NCBI GenBank assembly: GCA_022785125.1
Contig: JALFRA010000028.1
Location: 1-46,198, forward strand
Reading direction: 5' to 3'
DNA from: Clostridiales bacterium
GTDB lineage: Bacteria > Bacillota > Clostridia > Oscillospirales > Oscillospiraceae
Length of the DNA: 46,198 nucleotides
Shown here: positions 24,272 through 34,511 of the stretch, piece by piece
Layout: each line of letters opens with the position of its first letter
How positions within the stretch are numbered: the stretch's first letter is position 1
Translations under genes and position numbers: made by a program
The notes under the pieces: generated by a model
Told to the model about the DNA's origin: nothing
The model's database searches: none
What the model saw: the letters and a program-made list of their open reading frames with translations, nothing else

Positions 24272-24313
24272 AAGAGGATGGATGCTTCCCAACGGAAAAA
24301 CATCCATCCTCTT
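24272..24313 (-). terminator. hairpin after the histidine kinase gene
   Basis: AAGAGGATGGATG and CATCCATCCTCTT form a 13-bp perfect stem with a 16-nt loop, 3 bp past the kinase stop. On the minus strand it is followed by TCCTTAAC, so the T-run is weak. Confidence 0.55.
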
Positions 24314-24315
24314 GC

Positions 24316-26073
24316 TTATGATATGCTGTTATGGCTGTGTCCATCCTCCTGGGCGGGGAGGGGCAGACGAACGGTGAATGTGGTTCCCTGTCCCAATTCG
24401 CTGTGGACGCAGACAGTACCGTGGTGTTCCTCTACGACCTGCTGCACAATGGCCAGACCCAGCCCGGTTCCTTTTCCTCGTTCCTTGGTGGTAAAGAAGG
24501 GCTCAAAGATCGTTTCCAGCAGCGAGGGGGCGATTCCCGGGCCTGTATCGGCCACATGGAAGCAGATCCAGTCATCCTCCTGTTCAGTTGTGGCGGTAAG
24601 GGTCCCGCCGTCTGTCTCCATGGCCTGGTAAGCGTTCAAAATCAGGTTGAGCAGCATTTGGGACAGCTGGATCTCATTGCCGTGCACCCAGAGGTGCCGG
24701 CACTGAAGCTTGCTGCTGACCTGTACCTTGGGCGGTTTCGCCGGCGCGGCGATCTCCAGAACACGCAGCACCAGATCATCCGGCGAGACATACTGAAAAG
24801 TGAGGGGGGTATTTTTGCGGGAGAGGTCTGAGAGGCGGGAGATAATGGTCTTTGCCTTTCTGGAAGCCTCGTAAATTTCCAGTACATTGTCATAGGTCTC
24901 TTCGGCGTCAGGCGGCAGTTTTTCCAGAACCAGAATGGAGTAACCCATAATGGGGGTCAGAAGGTTGTTGAATTCATGGGCAATGCTGGAGGTCAGGGTG
25001 CCAATGATCTCCAGCCGCTGATGGTGGGCCAGAGCCTGGGACTTTTTTGTGACCGCCTCCAGGGCGAGATTTTGTTCCCGCAGCATGATCACTTCCTGCT
25101 GGGTCCGCGCATTGCGCCGGGCTACCAGCAGGATGGAGCCAGCCAACAGTAAAATTCCGAGTATGATCATGCTGCTGTAGGCGGCAAGCCGTATGGCGGA
25201 CATATGGATGGGACGTTTGATGGTTTCATAATTGAGGGAGGCCCCCACTGCAAACACACCATTGTTTCCGGCGGCCGGAATGGCTGCCATGCGCGCCGTA
25301 TAAGCTTTTGCATCTTTGCTGGTCTGAGCCTGGTAGAAAAGAGATACATCTTCCCCGCGGCTTTGGCAGTTCAGAAGCGCATTTAACTCGTCCTGATCGA
25401 TCACGCCCTCCCGATCATTCTGGACAAGTGAGGCCGCGGGGCCTTCTTCCGTTTGATATAAGAGTGTGTGTCCCCCTGCGTCCAGAAGCAGAATACGGTC
25501 TTGGGTACCGACGATCAGATTTCCCGCCACAGCCTGATAAAATTCCGTAAGCTCGATCAGTACGGCGTATCGCAGATCGCTTTGGATGCTTTTCTGGAAG
25601 GAGAGGTAGATCGTTCCTGACGCATCGACGCAGGGGCGGATATCGACGTCTCCCTCCAGACCGGCATTTGGCGGAAACACATAGTCTGTTTTTCCGCGGG
25701 AGGAGTAAAGAATGGTTCCGTTGTCGATACACAGGATGTCGTATGTCAAGGGATGCTCTGAAAGGATGGTTGCCTCGATTTGCAAAGCAATTTCTTCCAT
25801 GCTTCCAGTGTTCCGATAAGCAGTCTCCGCCTCTTCCAGTCCGTCGCGCTGCAGCGTGTGCTTCAGATCCCGGGAAAATTGCTGAATATAGCTGGTGATA
25901 CTGCGGTCCACCGAGCGGGACAACCCCAAAAGCTGCCGGTCTTCGTTTTGGATCATCATATTTTCGTATTGGTGGAAAACACGAAATACCATAAAAATTC
26001 CGGCAAATATGAGGGCGAAAGCCAGCAATATAATCATCAGGAATTTGCGCTCCAGTTTGATGGGCGGTTTCAA
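24316..26073 (-). CDS. sensor histidine kinase
   Basis: The 585-residue protein has an N-terminal membrane helix (FLMIILLAFALIFAGIFMV), an extracytoplasmic Cache-like sensor of about 250 residues and a second helix near 294-315. A coiled linker leads to a HisKA domain with IAHEFNNLLTPIMGY (His near residue 367), then an HATPase domain with QMLLNLILNAYQAM, ADTGPGIA and FEPFFTTKERGKGTGLGL. The HEFNN box is typical of NtrB/AtoS-like kinases. A TTG start at 26073 is chosen because AAGGGGAG lies 7 nt upstream; upstream ATGs have no ribosome site. It is divergent from its response regulator. Confidence 0.9.
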   Translation of the reverse strand: MKPPIKLERKFLMIILLAFALIFAGIFMVFRVFHQYENMMIQNEDRQLLGLSRSVDRSITSYIQQFSRDLKHTLQRDGLEEAETAYRNTGSMEEIALQIEATILSEHPLTYDILCIDNGTILYSSRGKTDYVFPPNAGLEGDVDIRPCVDASGTIYLSFQKSIQSDLRYAVLIELTEFYQAVAGNLIVGTQDRILLLDAGGHTLLYQTEEGPAASLVQNDREGVIDQDELNALLNCQSRGEDVSLFYQAQTSKDAKAYTARMAAIPAAGNNGVFAVGASLNYETIKRPIHMSAIRLAAYSSMIILGILLLAGSILLVARRNARTQQEVIMLREQNLALEAVTKKSQALAHHQRLEIIGTLTSSIAHEFNNLLTPIMGYSILVLEKLPPDAEETYDNVLEIYEASRKAKTIISRLSDLSRKNTPLTFQYVSPDDLVLRVLEIAAPAKPPKVQVSSKLQCRHLWVHGNEIQLSQMLLNLILNAYQAMETDGGTLTATTEQEDDWICFHVADTGPGIAPSLLETIFEPFFTTKERGKGTGLGLAIVQQVVEEHHGTVCVHSELGQGTTFTVRLPLPAQEDGHSHNSIS

Positions 26074-26086
26074 GTAAATTCTCCCC

Positions 26087-26115
26087 TTGCCAAACATATA
26101 CTCGTCTTTTATACT
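26087..26115 (+). promoter_or_regulatory. promoter for the response regulator
   Basis: TTGCCA and TATACT with 17-nt spacing lie 46 bp before the TTG start. On the other strand TATAAA at 26108-26113 may serve the kinase, so the two promoters overlap. Confidence 0.55.
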
Positions 26116-26160
26116 GGATATCATACTGGAAGAAGCAAGCTGTGTAAAGGGGGATGCACC

Positions 26161-26847
26161 TTGGCGGATCTTGTACTCATTGTTGATGACGACAGAGCTG
26201 TTCTTACCATGCTGTATAAAGTGATCAGCAGCAACGGCATTCAGGCGGATACCGCCGATTCCGGGGAACAGTGCCTTGAGATGCTGGCAAAGAAAAAGTA
26301 CGACCTGCTTTTGCTGGATATCAATCTGTCCGGTATGGATGGGTTTCAGGTGATCCAGCATATCCGGCGCAACGGAGGCAAGATCCCCATTATGATCGTC
26401 AGCGGACGCAAAGAGGATTATGATACCCTCTATGGTCTGGATATTGGTGCAGACGACTATATCACAAAACCCCTCAATCCGGTTACCCTTGCAGCAAAGG
26501 TAAAAGCGCTGATCCGCCGCAGCCGGGGGAATCTGCCCGGAGCGGATCAGATCATTACCGCCGGCCCCTTTCAGTATAATACCAGCACGCTCCGTTTCTA
26601 TAAAAACGGAGAAGAGGTGGTTCTCTCCTCCAAGGAAAACGCCATGATCAAGCTGTTTATGGACAATGTGAATCATATTTTTTCCAAGGATATGATCTAC
26701 GACCTGGTATGGGGGTCGGCTATCATTGACGAAAATGCCATTATGGTTTATATCAACCGAATCCGCGCAAAGATCGAAGAAAACCCATCCAAGCCCCAAT
26801 ATATCCAGACGGTCCGTGGACTGGGCTACCGCTTTGTAGTTCCATAA
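26161..26847 (+). CDS. OmpR-family response regulator
   Basis: The 228-residue protein has a receiver domain with LIVDDDRAVL, the phospho-acceptor Asp in LLLLDINLSG, MIVSGRKEDYD and the conserved Lys in DYITKPLNP. A winged-helix Trans_reg_C domain (about residues 130-228) ends in TVRGLGYRFV. Initiation at TTG 26161 is supported by AAAGGGGG 7 nt upstream. No ATG precedes the receiver domain in a sensible position. It pairs with the divergent histidine kinase. Confidence 0.93.
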   Translation: MADLVLIVDDDRAVLTMLYKVISSNGIQADTADSGEQCLEMLAKKKYDLLLLDINLSGMDGFQVIQHIRRNGGKIPIMIVSGRKEDYDTLYGLDIGADDYITKPLNPVTLAAKVKALIRRSRGNLPGADQIITAGPFQYNTSTLRFYKNGEEVVLSSKENAMIKLFMDNVNHIFSKDMIYDLVWGSAIIDENAIMVYINRIRAKIEENPSKPQYIQTVRGLGYRFVVP

Positions 26848-27023
26848 AGGACAGAATCATATAAGCTGGCCATCTGTGCTGAATGGACGGGACGTCCAGC
26901 AATGTATTTTGGAGGAAGGAATTTGTCTGGAGCTGGGCGTTATTGTGGAAGAAAAGGAGAGGCGGCAAGAGTGCAGGCTTGCAATTCAGCTGAAAGTAGC
27001 ATATAATAAAGACCGATTCAAGG

Positions 27024-27050
27024 ACCAGCGACATTGGTCGGCTGGTTTTG
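27024..27050 (+). terminator. terminator-like hairpin after the response regulator
   Basis: ACCAGCGAC and GTCGGCTGGT pair with one bulge and a short loop, followed by TTTTGG. It lies about 180 bp past the regulator stop. Confidence 0.5.
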
Positions 27051-27290
27051 GAAAGACAGATTATGTCATAAGGGAGTGATATGCGCCGTGAGCGGTGACC
27101 CTCTGAGTCGAGAATGCAACACAACTGGCACGGCGTATTGGATCGGCGTTTGACCGGCATGACCGGGAGCGCCCGCACGCCTGTGCCCTTTTTCGGTCCG
27201 TTGGTATAAGTGGAGCGGATCGGCGAGACAATAGGTGTGCGGGGATTTTTATGCCTTTTTGGTCCCTGCGCCCAGAAAGGCGTGAGTTAA
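27051..27290 (+). other. long corA leader, possibly structured
   Basis: The whole gap from the response regulator to corA is 443 bp (26848-27290). The last 240 bp are GC-rich with many short inverted repeats, including GCGGGGA with TCCCTGC just before the ribosome site, and no credible ORF. Mg2+ transporters are often preceded by RNA switches. I cannot match this to the M-box, NiCo or fluoride consensus. Confidence 0.35.
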
Positions 27291-28214
27291 TTGCTTTCCA
27301 TTCACAAGACCATCAATGGGAAAATGACCAAGCTGGATGCCGTGCAGGACGGCTGCTGGGTCAACCTGACCTATCCCAGCGAGGATGAGCTGAATACGGT
27401 AGCGGTAACCCTGGGCGTGGAGCCCTCTTTCCTGCGGGCCGCGCTGGACGAAGAAGAGACCTCCCGTATTGATACCGAAGAGGGGCAGACCCTCATTATC
27501 ATTGACGCTCCCTCGGTGGAGAAGGACGACGCGGTGGTGTATTCCACCCTGCCTTTGGGCATCATCGTCACTGAGAAGCACATCATTACCGTTTGCCTGA
27601 AAGAGACCTCTATTCTGAAGGATTTCCAGGACGGGCTGGTACGCAATGCGGATACCCAGAAGCGGACCCAGTTCATCCTCTATATGCTGCTTCAGGTGGC
27701 TAAACGCTTCCTGCAATACCTGAAGCAGATCGACAAGATCTACAACTACATGGAGCGTCAGCTTTACAAGTCCCAGCGGAACAAGGAACTGATCCAGCTG
27801 CTGGACCTGGAAAAGTCACTGGTTTACTTTAATACCTCACTGAAAGCCAATGAGGTCACCCTGGAGAAGATCCTCCGCGGCCGCATCATTACCCTCTACG
27901 AAGAGGACCATGACCTGCTGGAGGACGTGCTTATCGAGGTACGCCAGGCTATTGAGATGGCCAATATTTATTCCTCCATTATTTCCGGCATGATGGACGC
28001 CTTTGCCTCCGTGATCTCCAACAACCTGAACGTGATCATGAAGGTGCTGACCTCCATCACGATCCTGCTGACCATCCCCAATATTTTCTTCAGCTTCTAC
28101 GGTATGAATGTAGCCAATCTGCCCCTGGATCAGTTCTGGTGGTTCCCGCTGGTGCTGTCTCTGGGCGTGATTCTGGTGACTGGCATCATCCTGAAGAAGA
28201 AAGACCTGTTCTAA
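27291..28214 (+). CDS. corA: CorA family magnesium/cobalt transporter
   Basis: The 307-residue protein has a large N-terminal cytoplasmic domain, a long stalk helix and two C-terminal membrane helices. The signature FYGMNVANLP (GMN motif) follows the first helix. The start is TTG 27291, with AAAGG 9 nt upstream. The next ATG (27330 region) would delete the first family-like strand (LSIHKTINGKMTKL). It forms a pentameric Mg2+/Co2+ channel. A hairpin terminator follows. Confidence 0.92.
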   Translation: MLSIHKTINGKMTKLDAVQDGCWVNLTYPSEDELNTVAVTLGVEPSFLRAALDEEETSRIDTEEGQTLIIIDAPSVEKDDAVVYSTLPLGIIVTEKHIITVCLKETSILKDFQDGLVRNADTQKRTQFILYMLLQVAKRFLQYLKQIDKIYNYMERQLYKSQRNKELIQLLDLEKSLVYFNTSLKANEVTLEKILRGRIITLYEEDHDLLEDVLIEVRQAIEMANIYSSIISGMMDAFASVISNNLNVIMKVLTSITILLTIPNIFFSFYGMNVANLPLDQFWWFPLVLSLGVILVTGIILKKKDLF

Positions 28215-28217
28215 ATT

Positions 28218-28252
28218 CCGACCCGCTGTCCGGCCTTGCCGCAGCGGGTCGG
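28218..28252 (+). terminator. terminator after corA
   Basis: CCGACCCGCTG and CAGCGGGTCGG form an 11-bp perfect stem with a 13-nt loop. A weak T-rich tail follows. Confidence 0.6.
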
Positions 28253-28392
28253 TCCATTATAGAAGAAAAATTTCAATGAAAAAATCGAGAGCGATTCATA
28301 TTGTGGTAACATTTTTATGCCATAATAGTTAGCAATGAACTGATTGGCAAAGGGGTTGTCCCCTGGGTATGTGAAGAGAATGGAGGTTTTTC

Positions 28393-29757
28393 ATGGCAAG
28401 CAATCCGAATTACTGCAATACTACGCCTGAACTTGAGCGCCTGGCGGCTTTGGCACAGGAAAACAGCTGCATTGATCCGGGCGATTTTGTCAAATATGAT
28501 GTGAAGCGGGGCCTGCGTGACCTGAACGGCAAGGGCGTGCTTGCCGGACTGACTGAAGTCTCTGATATTGTAGCCAAAAAGGTTGTGGATGGACAGGAGA
28601 TTCCCTGCGAAGGCAAGCTGTATTACCGCGGTGTGGACGTGGAGCAGTTGGTGGCAGGCGCTCTGAAGGAGGGCCGCTTCGGCTTTGAGGAGACAGCCTA
28701 TCTGCTTTTGCTGGGCAAGCTGCCCACCAAGGAGGAGCTGGATGGCTTTTCCAAGCAGCTGTCCTATTATCGTTCCCTGCCCAACAACTTTGTGCGGGAT
28801 GTGATCCTGAAGGCGCCCAGCCATGATATCATGAATTCCCTGGCCCGGAGTGTGCTCAATCTGGCCTCCTATGATGACCGGGCGGATGACATCTCCCTGC
28901 CCAATGTCATGCGCCAGTGTGTCCAGCTTATTGCCCTGTTCCCCATGCTCAGTGTCTATGGCTATCAAGCCTGGAACTATAAGAGCGGCAGCAGCCTGTA
29001 CATCCACGCCCCCCGGCCGGAACTGTCGGCGGCGGAGAACATCCTCTCCCTGCTGCGGGCGGATTCTTCCTACTCCTTCTGGGAGGCCCATGTGTTGGAT
29101 ATTTGTCTGACACTCCATGCCGAGCACGGCGGCGGCAACAACTCCACCTTCACTACCCATGTGGTCACCTCCTCCGGTACCGATACCTATTCCTGTATGG
29201 CGGCGGCTCTGGCCTCTCTGAAGGGTCCCAAGCACGGCGGCGCCAACATCAAGGTGGTGCAGATGTTTGAGGACATGAAAGAGACCGTGCGGGACTGGAA
29301 AGATGAGGACGAAGTACGTCATTACCTGCAGGCTCTGCTCAACAAGCAGGCCTTCGACAAGGCGGGCCTGATCTACGGCATGGGGCATGCGGTTTACTCT
29401 CTGTCCGATCCCCGTGCCAACCTGCTCCACTCCTTTGTGGAGAAGCTGTCCCGTGAGAAGGGCCGCAATGAGGAATATGAGCTCTATTCCCTGGTGGCCC
29501 GGCTGGGTCCCGAGGTCATCTCCGGAGAGCGGAAGATGTACAAGGGCGTATCCGCCAATGTGGACTTCTATTCCGGCTTTGTGTACCATATGCTGGATCT
29601 GCCTCTGGAGCTGTATACGCCTATCTTTGCCATGGCCCGTGTGGCTGGCTGGTCCGCCCACCGCATTGAGGAGCTTATCAATATGGGTAAGATCATCCGT
29701 CCTGCCTATAAGTATGTGGGCAGCCATACGGATTATGTGCCCATGGATCAGCGCTGA
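28393..29757 (+). CDS. gltA: citrate synthase
   Basis: The 454-residue protein has the catalytic residues in context: AEHGGGNNSTF with the first His near residue 244, YGMGHAVY with the second near 332, and NVDFYSG with the Asp near 390. It condenses oxaloacetate with acetyl-CoA to form citrate. The length and N-terminal 70-residue extension resemble the clostridial/archaeal-like branch. Use as 2-methylcitrate synthase cannot be excluded. GGAGG precedes the ATG at 7 nt. It has its own terminator, and no aconitase or isocitrate dehydrogenase gene is adjacent. Confidence 0.93.
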   Translation: MASNPNYCNTTPELERLAALAQENSCIDPGDFVKYDVKRGLRDLNGKGVLAGLTEVSDIVAKKVVDGQEIPCEGKLYYRGVDVEQLVAGALKEGRFGFEETAYLLLLGKLPTKEELDGFSKQLSYYRSLPNNFVRDVILKAPSHDIMNSLARSVLNLASYDDRADDISLPNVMRQCVQLIALFPMLSVYGYQAWNYKSGSSLYIHAPRPELSAAENILSLLRADSSYSFWEAHVLDICLTLHAEHGGGNNSTFTTHVVTSSGTDTYSCMAAALASLKGPKHGGANIKVVQMFEDMKETVRDWKDEDEVRHYLQALLNKQAFDKAGLIYGMGHAVYSLSDPRANLLHSFVEKLSREKGRNEEYELYSLVARLGPEVISGERKMYKGVSANVDFYSGFVYHMLDLPLELYTPIFAMARVAGWSAHRIEELINMGKIIRPAYKYVGSHTDYVPMDQR

Positions 29758-29764
29758 ATGATAG

Positions 29765-29797
29765 AAAAAGTGCCGTCCTGAAGGACGGCACTTTTTT
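29765..29797 (+). terminator. convergent bidirectional terminator
   Basis: The AAAAAGTGCCGTCC stem arm with a 4-nt loop and TTTTTT tail lies between citrate synthase (+) and the oxidoreductase (-), with A/T runs on both sides. Confidence 0.9.
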
Positions 29798-29812
29798 ATG
29801 GGTAAAATTCAC

Positions 29813-31396
29813 TTAAGGCTGTGAAGCGACCGCCTCGGCAACCCGGATGCCGTCCACAGCAGCGGAGGTGATGCCGCCGGCGTAACCAGCCCCCTCGCCG
29901 CAGGGGTAGAGCCCCCGGATGGCGGATTGGCAGTCTTCCCCCCGGAGGATGCGGACGGGGGAGGAGGAACGGGTCTCCACGCCGGTGAGCAGGCTGTCCG
30001 GCGCGGCGAAGCCGTGCAGCTTGCGGTCAAAGATGGGCAGCGCCCCCCGCAGGGTGTCGGTGACGTAATCGGGCAGGCAGCGGTCCAGTTCAGTGGGGGT
30101 GACGCCGGGACGGTAGGTCGGTTCCACAGTGCCCAGGGTTTTGGAGGTCTGCCGGGACAGGAAGTCCTTCACGGTCTGGGCAGGGGCGTGGTAAGTCCCG
30201 CCGCCCAACTGGAAGGCGGCCTCCTCCCAGTGTTGCTGGAAGGCAACTCCGGCCAGGGGATGGTCGGAGCCGAAGTCGGCTGGACCCACTCCCACCAGAA
30301 AACCGCCGTTGATGTTTTTTCCATCTCTGGCCCGATGGCTCATACCGTTGGTCACCAACCGCCCCTTTTCCGAGGCGGCAGCCACCACCTGGCCGCCGGG
30401 ACAGACACAGAAGGTAAAAGCGGAGCGGCCGTTAGGAAGGTGGCAGGCCAGCTTATAGTCGGCAGCGGGCAGTTTCTCCCAAACCGGACCAAACTGGGCC
30501 AGAGAGACAGCGCTCTGGGGATGCTCAATGCGTACCCCGATGGCAAAGGGTTTCTGCTCCATGGGGACACCCGCCTCCAGCAGCATCTGGAAAGTGTCAC
30601 GGGCAGAGTGGCCGGGGGAGAGGACAAGTGCGTCACAGGACAGGTCGTAGCTTCCCTGAGGGCCTTCCACCGTCAGCCCGGCCACTGCCACATCCCGGAG
30701 GATAAGGCCGGTGAGCTGATGGCCAAAGCGCACGTCGCAGCCCAGGCGGATCAGTTCCTGTCGTATGTTTTTCACCACGTCCCGCAGCACGTCGGTGCCG
30801 ATGTGGGGTTTGTGCTGGTACAGAATATCCTCGGGAGCCCCTGCGCCCACCAGGGTGCGGAATACTGTGGAGATGCGGGGATCATGGGTGCCGGTGGTCA
30901 GCTTGCCGTCGGAAAAGGTGCCTGCCCCTCCCTCGCCGAACTGAACGTTGGAGGAGGGGTCCAATAAGCCGGTGGACCAGAACCGCTCTACGTCGTCAGT
31001 GCGCTCCTCCACCGGGCGGCCCCGCTCCAGCACAATGGGAGCCAGGCCGTTCCGGGCAAGGAAGAGGGCGGCAAAAAGCCCGGCGGGGCCCATGCCTACC
31101 ACCACCGGCGGCAGGGAAGAGGTCCGCCGCACGGTTGGGAAAACATAGGGGGCGCTCTGGTGGAGAGAGACGTTTTTGTCCCGGCACCGGGCCATGACCT
31201 TGCCTTCGTCGGCCACGGTTGCATCCACCGTGCAGACGTAGTGGACGTCGCTCTTTTTCCGGGCGTCAATGGACTGCCGGGCCAAAGACAGCCCGGTGAT
31301 GACCTCTGGTTTAACGCCAAGAATGCGGGCGGCCTTTTTTTTCAGCTGGCCTTGGCTGCCGTCAAGGGGCAGGGAGATATTTTGGATGCGGAGCAT
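29813..31396 (-). CDS. FAD-dependent oxidoreductase (COG2509 type)
   Basis: The 527-residue protein opens with a domain of about 90 residues, then the dinucleotide fold VVVGMGPAGLFAALFLARNG near residue 98, NVQFGEGGAGTFSDGKL near 150 and a C-terminal GLYPCGEGAGYAGGITSAAVDGIRVAE flavin motif. This is the arrangement of uncharacterised FAD dehydrogenases common in Firmicutes (COG2509). The physiological substrate is unknown. The ATG has GAGG 8 nt upstream. It ends at the shared terminator. Confidence 0.88.
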   Translation of the reverse strand: MLRIQNISLPLDGSQGQLKKKAARILGVKPEVITGLSLARQSIDARKKSDVHYVCTVDATVADEGKVMARCRDKNVSLHQSAPYVFPTVRRTSSLPPVVVGMGPAGLFAALFLARNGLAPIVLERGRPVEERTDDVERFWSTGLLDPSSNVQFGEGGAGTFSDGKLTTGTHDPRISTVFRTLVGAGAPEDILYQHKPHIGTDVLRDVVKNIRQELIRLGCDVRFGHQLTGLILRDVAVAGLTVEGPQGSYDLSCDALVLSPGHSARDTFQMLLEAGVPMEQKPFAIGVRIEHPQSAVSLAQFGPVWEKLPAADYKLACHLPNGRSAFTFCVCPGGQVVAAASEKGRLVTNGMSHRARDGKNINGGFLVGVGPADFGSDHPLAGVAFQQHWEEAAFQLGGGTYHAPAQTVKDFLSRQTSKTLGTVEPTYRPGVTPTELDRCLPDYVTDTLRGALPIFDRKLHGFAAPDSLLTGVETRSSSPVRILRGEDCQSAIRGLYPCGEGAGYAGGITSAAVDGIRVAEAVASQP

Positions 31397-31497
31397 AGAG
31401 TAGTCCTCGTATTTCTCAGAATGCTGGTATTATATCATAAATAAAGAAAAATGGCATCCATCCGTTGTAAAGGATGGGTGCCATTTTTGTTTCAAGT
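31397..31497. other. gap between the oxidoreductase and the gdhA-linked repeat unit
   Basis: About 100 bp. It carries the upstream region of the oxidoreductase gene and the distal terminator at 31447-31488. No gene is seen. Confidence 0.5.
31447..31488 (-). terminator. distal (probably original) gdhA terminator
   Basis: A 17-bp stem AAAAATGGCATCCATCC with its partner ending in TTTTT. On the minus strand it begins 10 nt after the duplicated gdhA stop codon (copy at 31498-31535), which suggests it was the gdhA terminator before the repeat unit arose. Confidence 0.75.
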
Positions 31498-31535
31498 TTA
31501 GTAGGACACGCCCTGCCAGATCATAGCGTCGGCCA
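31498..31535 (-). repeat. direct repeat copy of the gdhA 3' end
   Basis: These 38 bp are identical to the last 38 bp of gdhA including the stop codon (31748-31785), exactly 250 bp apart. On the minus strand they encode [11 protein letters not shown] plus stop. Identity ends exactly at the stop codon on one side and at the T of TGGCC on the other. Confidence 0.9.
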
Positions 31536-31685
31536 GCCCCAACCTGCGGGGCAGGTTGGGGACCCCATGATTGGAGCTGCTCGGGCGGAATGAATCCGCC
31601 CGGCATTAAGGTTTTGCCTGCCGGTAAAACGCTTGTACGGCGCTTGCGCGCCGCCCCATCTTTGATGGGGCCCCGGTGGCCGACG
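31527..31685 (-). repeat. dispersed hairpin element, copy 1 (gdhA locus)
   Basis: It is bounded by the inverted repeat CGTCGGCCA / TGGCCGACG, derived from the gdhA end. Inside are perfect hairpins: an 11-bp stem at 31537-31561, GGGCGGA/TCCGCCC at 31583-31601, and GCCCCATC/GATGGGGC at 31653-31671. On the minus strand the core from the GTTTT...AAAAC stem through the GGGCGG hairpin to GGGGTCCCC matches copy 2 near rubrerythrin. It begins right at the T-run of the proximal gdhA terminator. No protein is encoded. Confidence 0.8.
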
Positions 31686-31688
31686 AAA

Positions 31689-31721
31689 AAGGAGGGACGC
31701 GGCGCTGCCGCGTCCCTCCTT
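31689..31721 (-). terminator. proximal gdhA terminator
   Basis: A perfect 15-bp stem (AAGGAGGGACGCGGC arm, GCT-type loop), followed on the minus strand by TTTCG. It ends 27 bp after the gdhA stop codon. Confidence 0.88.
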
Positions 31722-31747
31722 GGAAAGTCAGCATAAGGGGGCGTTGC

Positions 31748-33358
<1,611 letters not shown>

Positions 33359-33562
33359 TTAATTCTTCTTTTTGCCGACCACACAGAGGATGATACCGAC
33401 TACCAGCAGGATCACGCCAATGACGATAAACATGGTGCCGGGGTTAGCGGTACCGCTGCTCATGATGCTGGTGAACTGGGCCTCCAAGCTGTTGTTCTGC
33501 ATAAAACCGTAACCGGCACAGCCAATACCGGCGATGATCAGAATGATACCCAGAATAAACAT
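33359..33562 (-). CDS. small two-helix membrane protein
   Basis: The 67-residue protein has two membrane segments (MFILGIILIIAGIGCAGYGF and TMFIVIGVILLVVGIILCVV) around a short polar loop, ending in KKKN. It resembles DUF3185-like small proteins, but that assignment is tentative. The start at 33562 has AAAGGAG 7 nt upstream; the longer in-frame start lacks a site. It is upstream of gdhA in the same direction but separated by a terminator and the gdhA promoter, so it is probably its own unit. Confidence 0.65.
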   Translation of the reverse strand: MFILGIILIIAGIGCAGYGFMQNNSLEAQFTSIMSSGTANPGTMFIVIGVILLVVGIILCVVGKKKN

Positions 33563-33746
33563 ATGGATACTCCTTTCTTTTTGTGCTCTCTTTTTCAGTT
33601 TCCTTGCGGAGGGAAAAGACCCTTTGGACATATGGGCCAGATGGCAACTATTATACTCAGGTTTGGCGGAAAGTCAATCGAAATCCGTAATAAATTTTGC
33701 ATATTAACATAGGATAATAAATATAAGATATGAAAATGAAAACTCT

Positions 33747-33775
33747 TTGACGGAAGGAGAAAAAAGCATTATACT
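33747..33775 (+). promoter_or_regulatory. promoter for the cytidylate-kinase-like gene
   Basis: TTGACG and TATACT with 17-nt spacing, 24 bp before the ATG. Confidence 0.7.
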
Positions 33776-33799
33776 TAAATTAGGATAGGAGGTGTTCTT

Positions 33800-34393
33800 A
33801 TGAAACACATCGTCATTACCATCGGTCGTGAGTACGGTTCCGGCGGACGGCTTATTGCCAAGCAGTTGTCCGAAGAGATGGGCATCACATTTTACGACAA
33901 ACAGCTGATCTCCGATGTGGCAAAAAAGACAGGCTTCTCCGAGCACTTTATCCGCAATGCCGAGCATCAGCGCCCCACCAATAGTTTTCTCTATGATCTC
34001 TATACCAGCGTACAGACGCCATCGGTTCCCGATCAGGTGTTTATCGCGCAGGCTAAAGTTATCAAGGAGGCCGCTGACAGGGAATCCTGTGTCATTGTGG
34101 GCCGCTGCGCCGACTATATCCTTCGGGATCACCCCCGCTGCCTGAAGGTATTTGTCAATGCACCTCTGGATCAGCGGATCCGCCGGGCTCGGGAGGAGTA
34201 CGGTGTACAGGAGAACAATCTGGAGAGCTATGTTATCCGCCAGGACAAGGCAAGAGCCTCCTATTATAATTATTTTGCCACCGGCCGTTGGGGACAGAGC
34301 CGGGAGTATGATCTGTGCGTCAACAGCCGTATCGGTATCGATGCCTGCGTGGCTGTAATCAAGGCTGCCGCCCAGGCACTTGCGGACACATAA
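33800..34393 (+). CDS. cytidylate kinase-like family protein
   Basis: The 197-residue protein has ITIGREYGSGGRLIAKQL as the P-loop variant (residues 6-23), FYDKQLI, and CVIVGRCADYIL near residue 98. RRAREEYG and KARASYYNYFATGRWG follow near 130-155. The family (AAA-type cytidylate kinase-like, common in gut Clostridia) is named for similarity to CMP kinase; real substrates are unproven. It has a good promoter, AGGAGG ribosome site and terminator, so it is a free-standing gene. A shorter paralogue heads the redox operon, and a fragment lies at 14361-14558. Confidence 0.88.
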   Translation: MKHIVITIGREYGSGGRLIAKQLSEEMGITFYDKQLISDVAKKTGFSEHFIRNAEHQRPTNSFLYDLYTSVQTPSVPDQVFIAQAKVIKEAADRESCVIVGRCADYILRDHPRCLKVFVNAPLDQRIRRAREEYGVQENNLESYVIRQDKARASYYNYFATGRWGQSREYDLCVNSRIGIDACVAVIKAAAQALADT

Positions 34394-34414
34394 ATTGCCT
34401 GATAAAAACCGCTC

Positions 34415-34452
34415 AAAACGGGCGCGCTGTATATCCCAGCGCGCCCGTTTTC
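34415..34452 (+). terminator. intrinsic terminator
   Basis: A 15-bp stem AAAACGGGCGCGCTG with a 7-nt loop, ending in GTTTTCTG, 21 bp after the kinase-like gene. Confidence 0.85.
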
Positions 34453-34481
34453 TGTTATGCCGGATCTTTACCAAGGGATGC

Positions 34482-34511
34482 TTGAATACGCTGGGCAGGC
34501 TATGTTATGAT
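34482..34511 (+). promoter_or_regulatory. candidate promoter for the XRE membrane-protein gene
   Basis: TTGAAT and TATGAT are 18 nt apart. Downstream CAACC-AGC-GGTTG (34536-34548) is a small palindrome that might be an operator. Confidence 0.4.

Noticed and set aside
28315-29727. A 470-codon minus-strand frame opposite citrate synthase
   Set aside because: Citrate synthase active-site motifs fix the coding strand.
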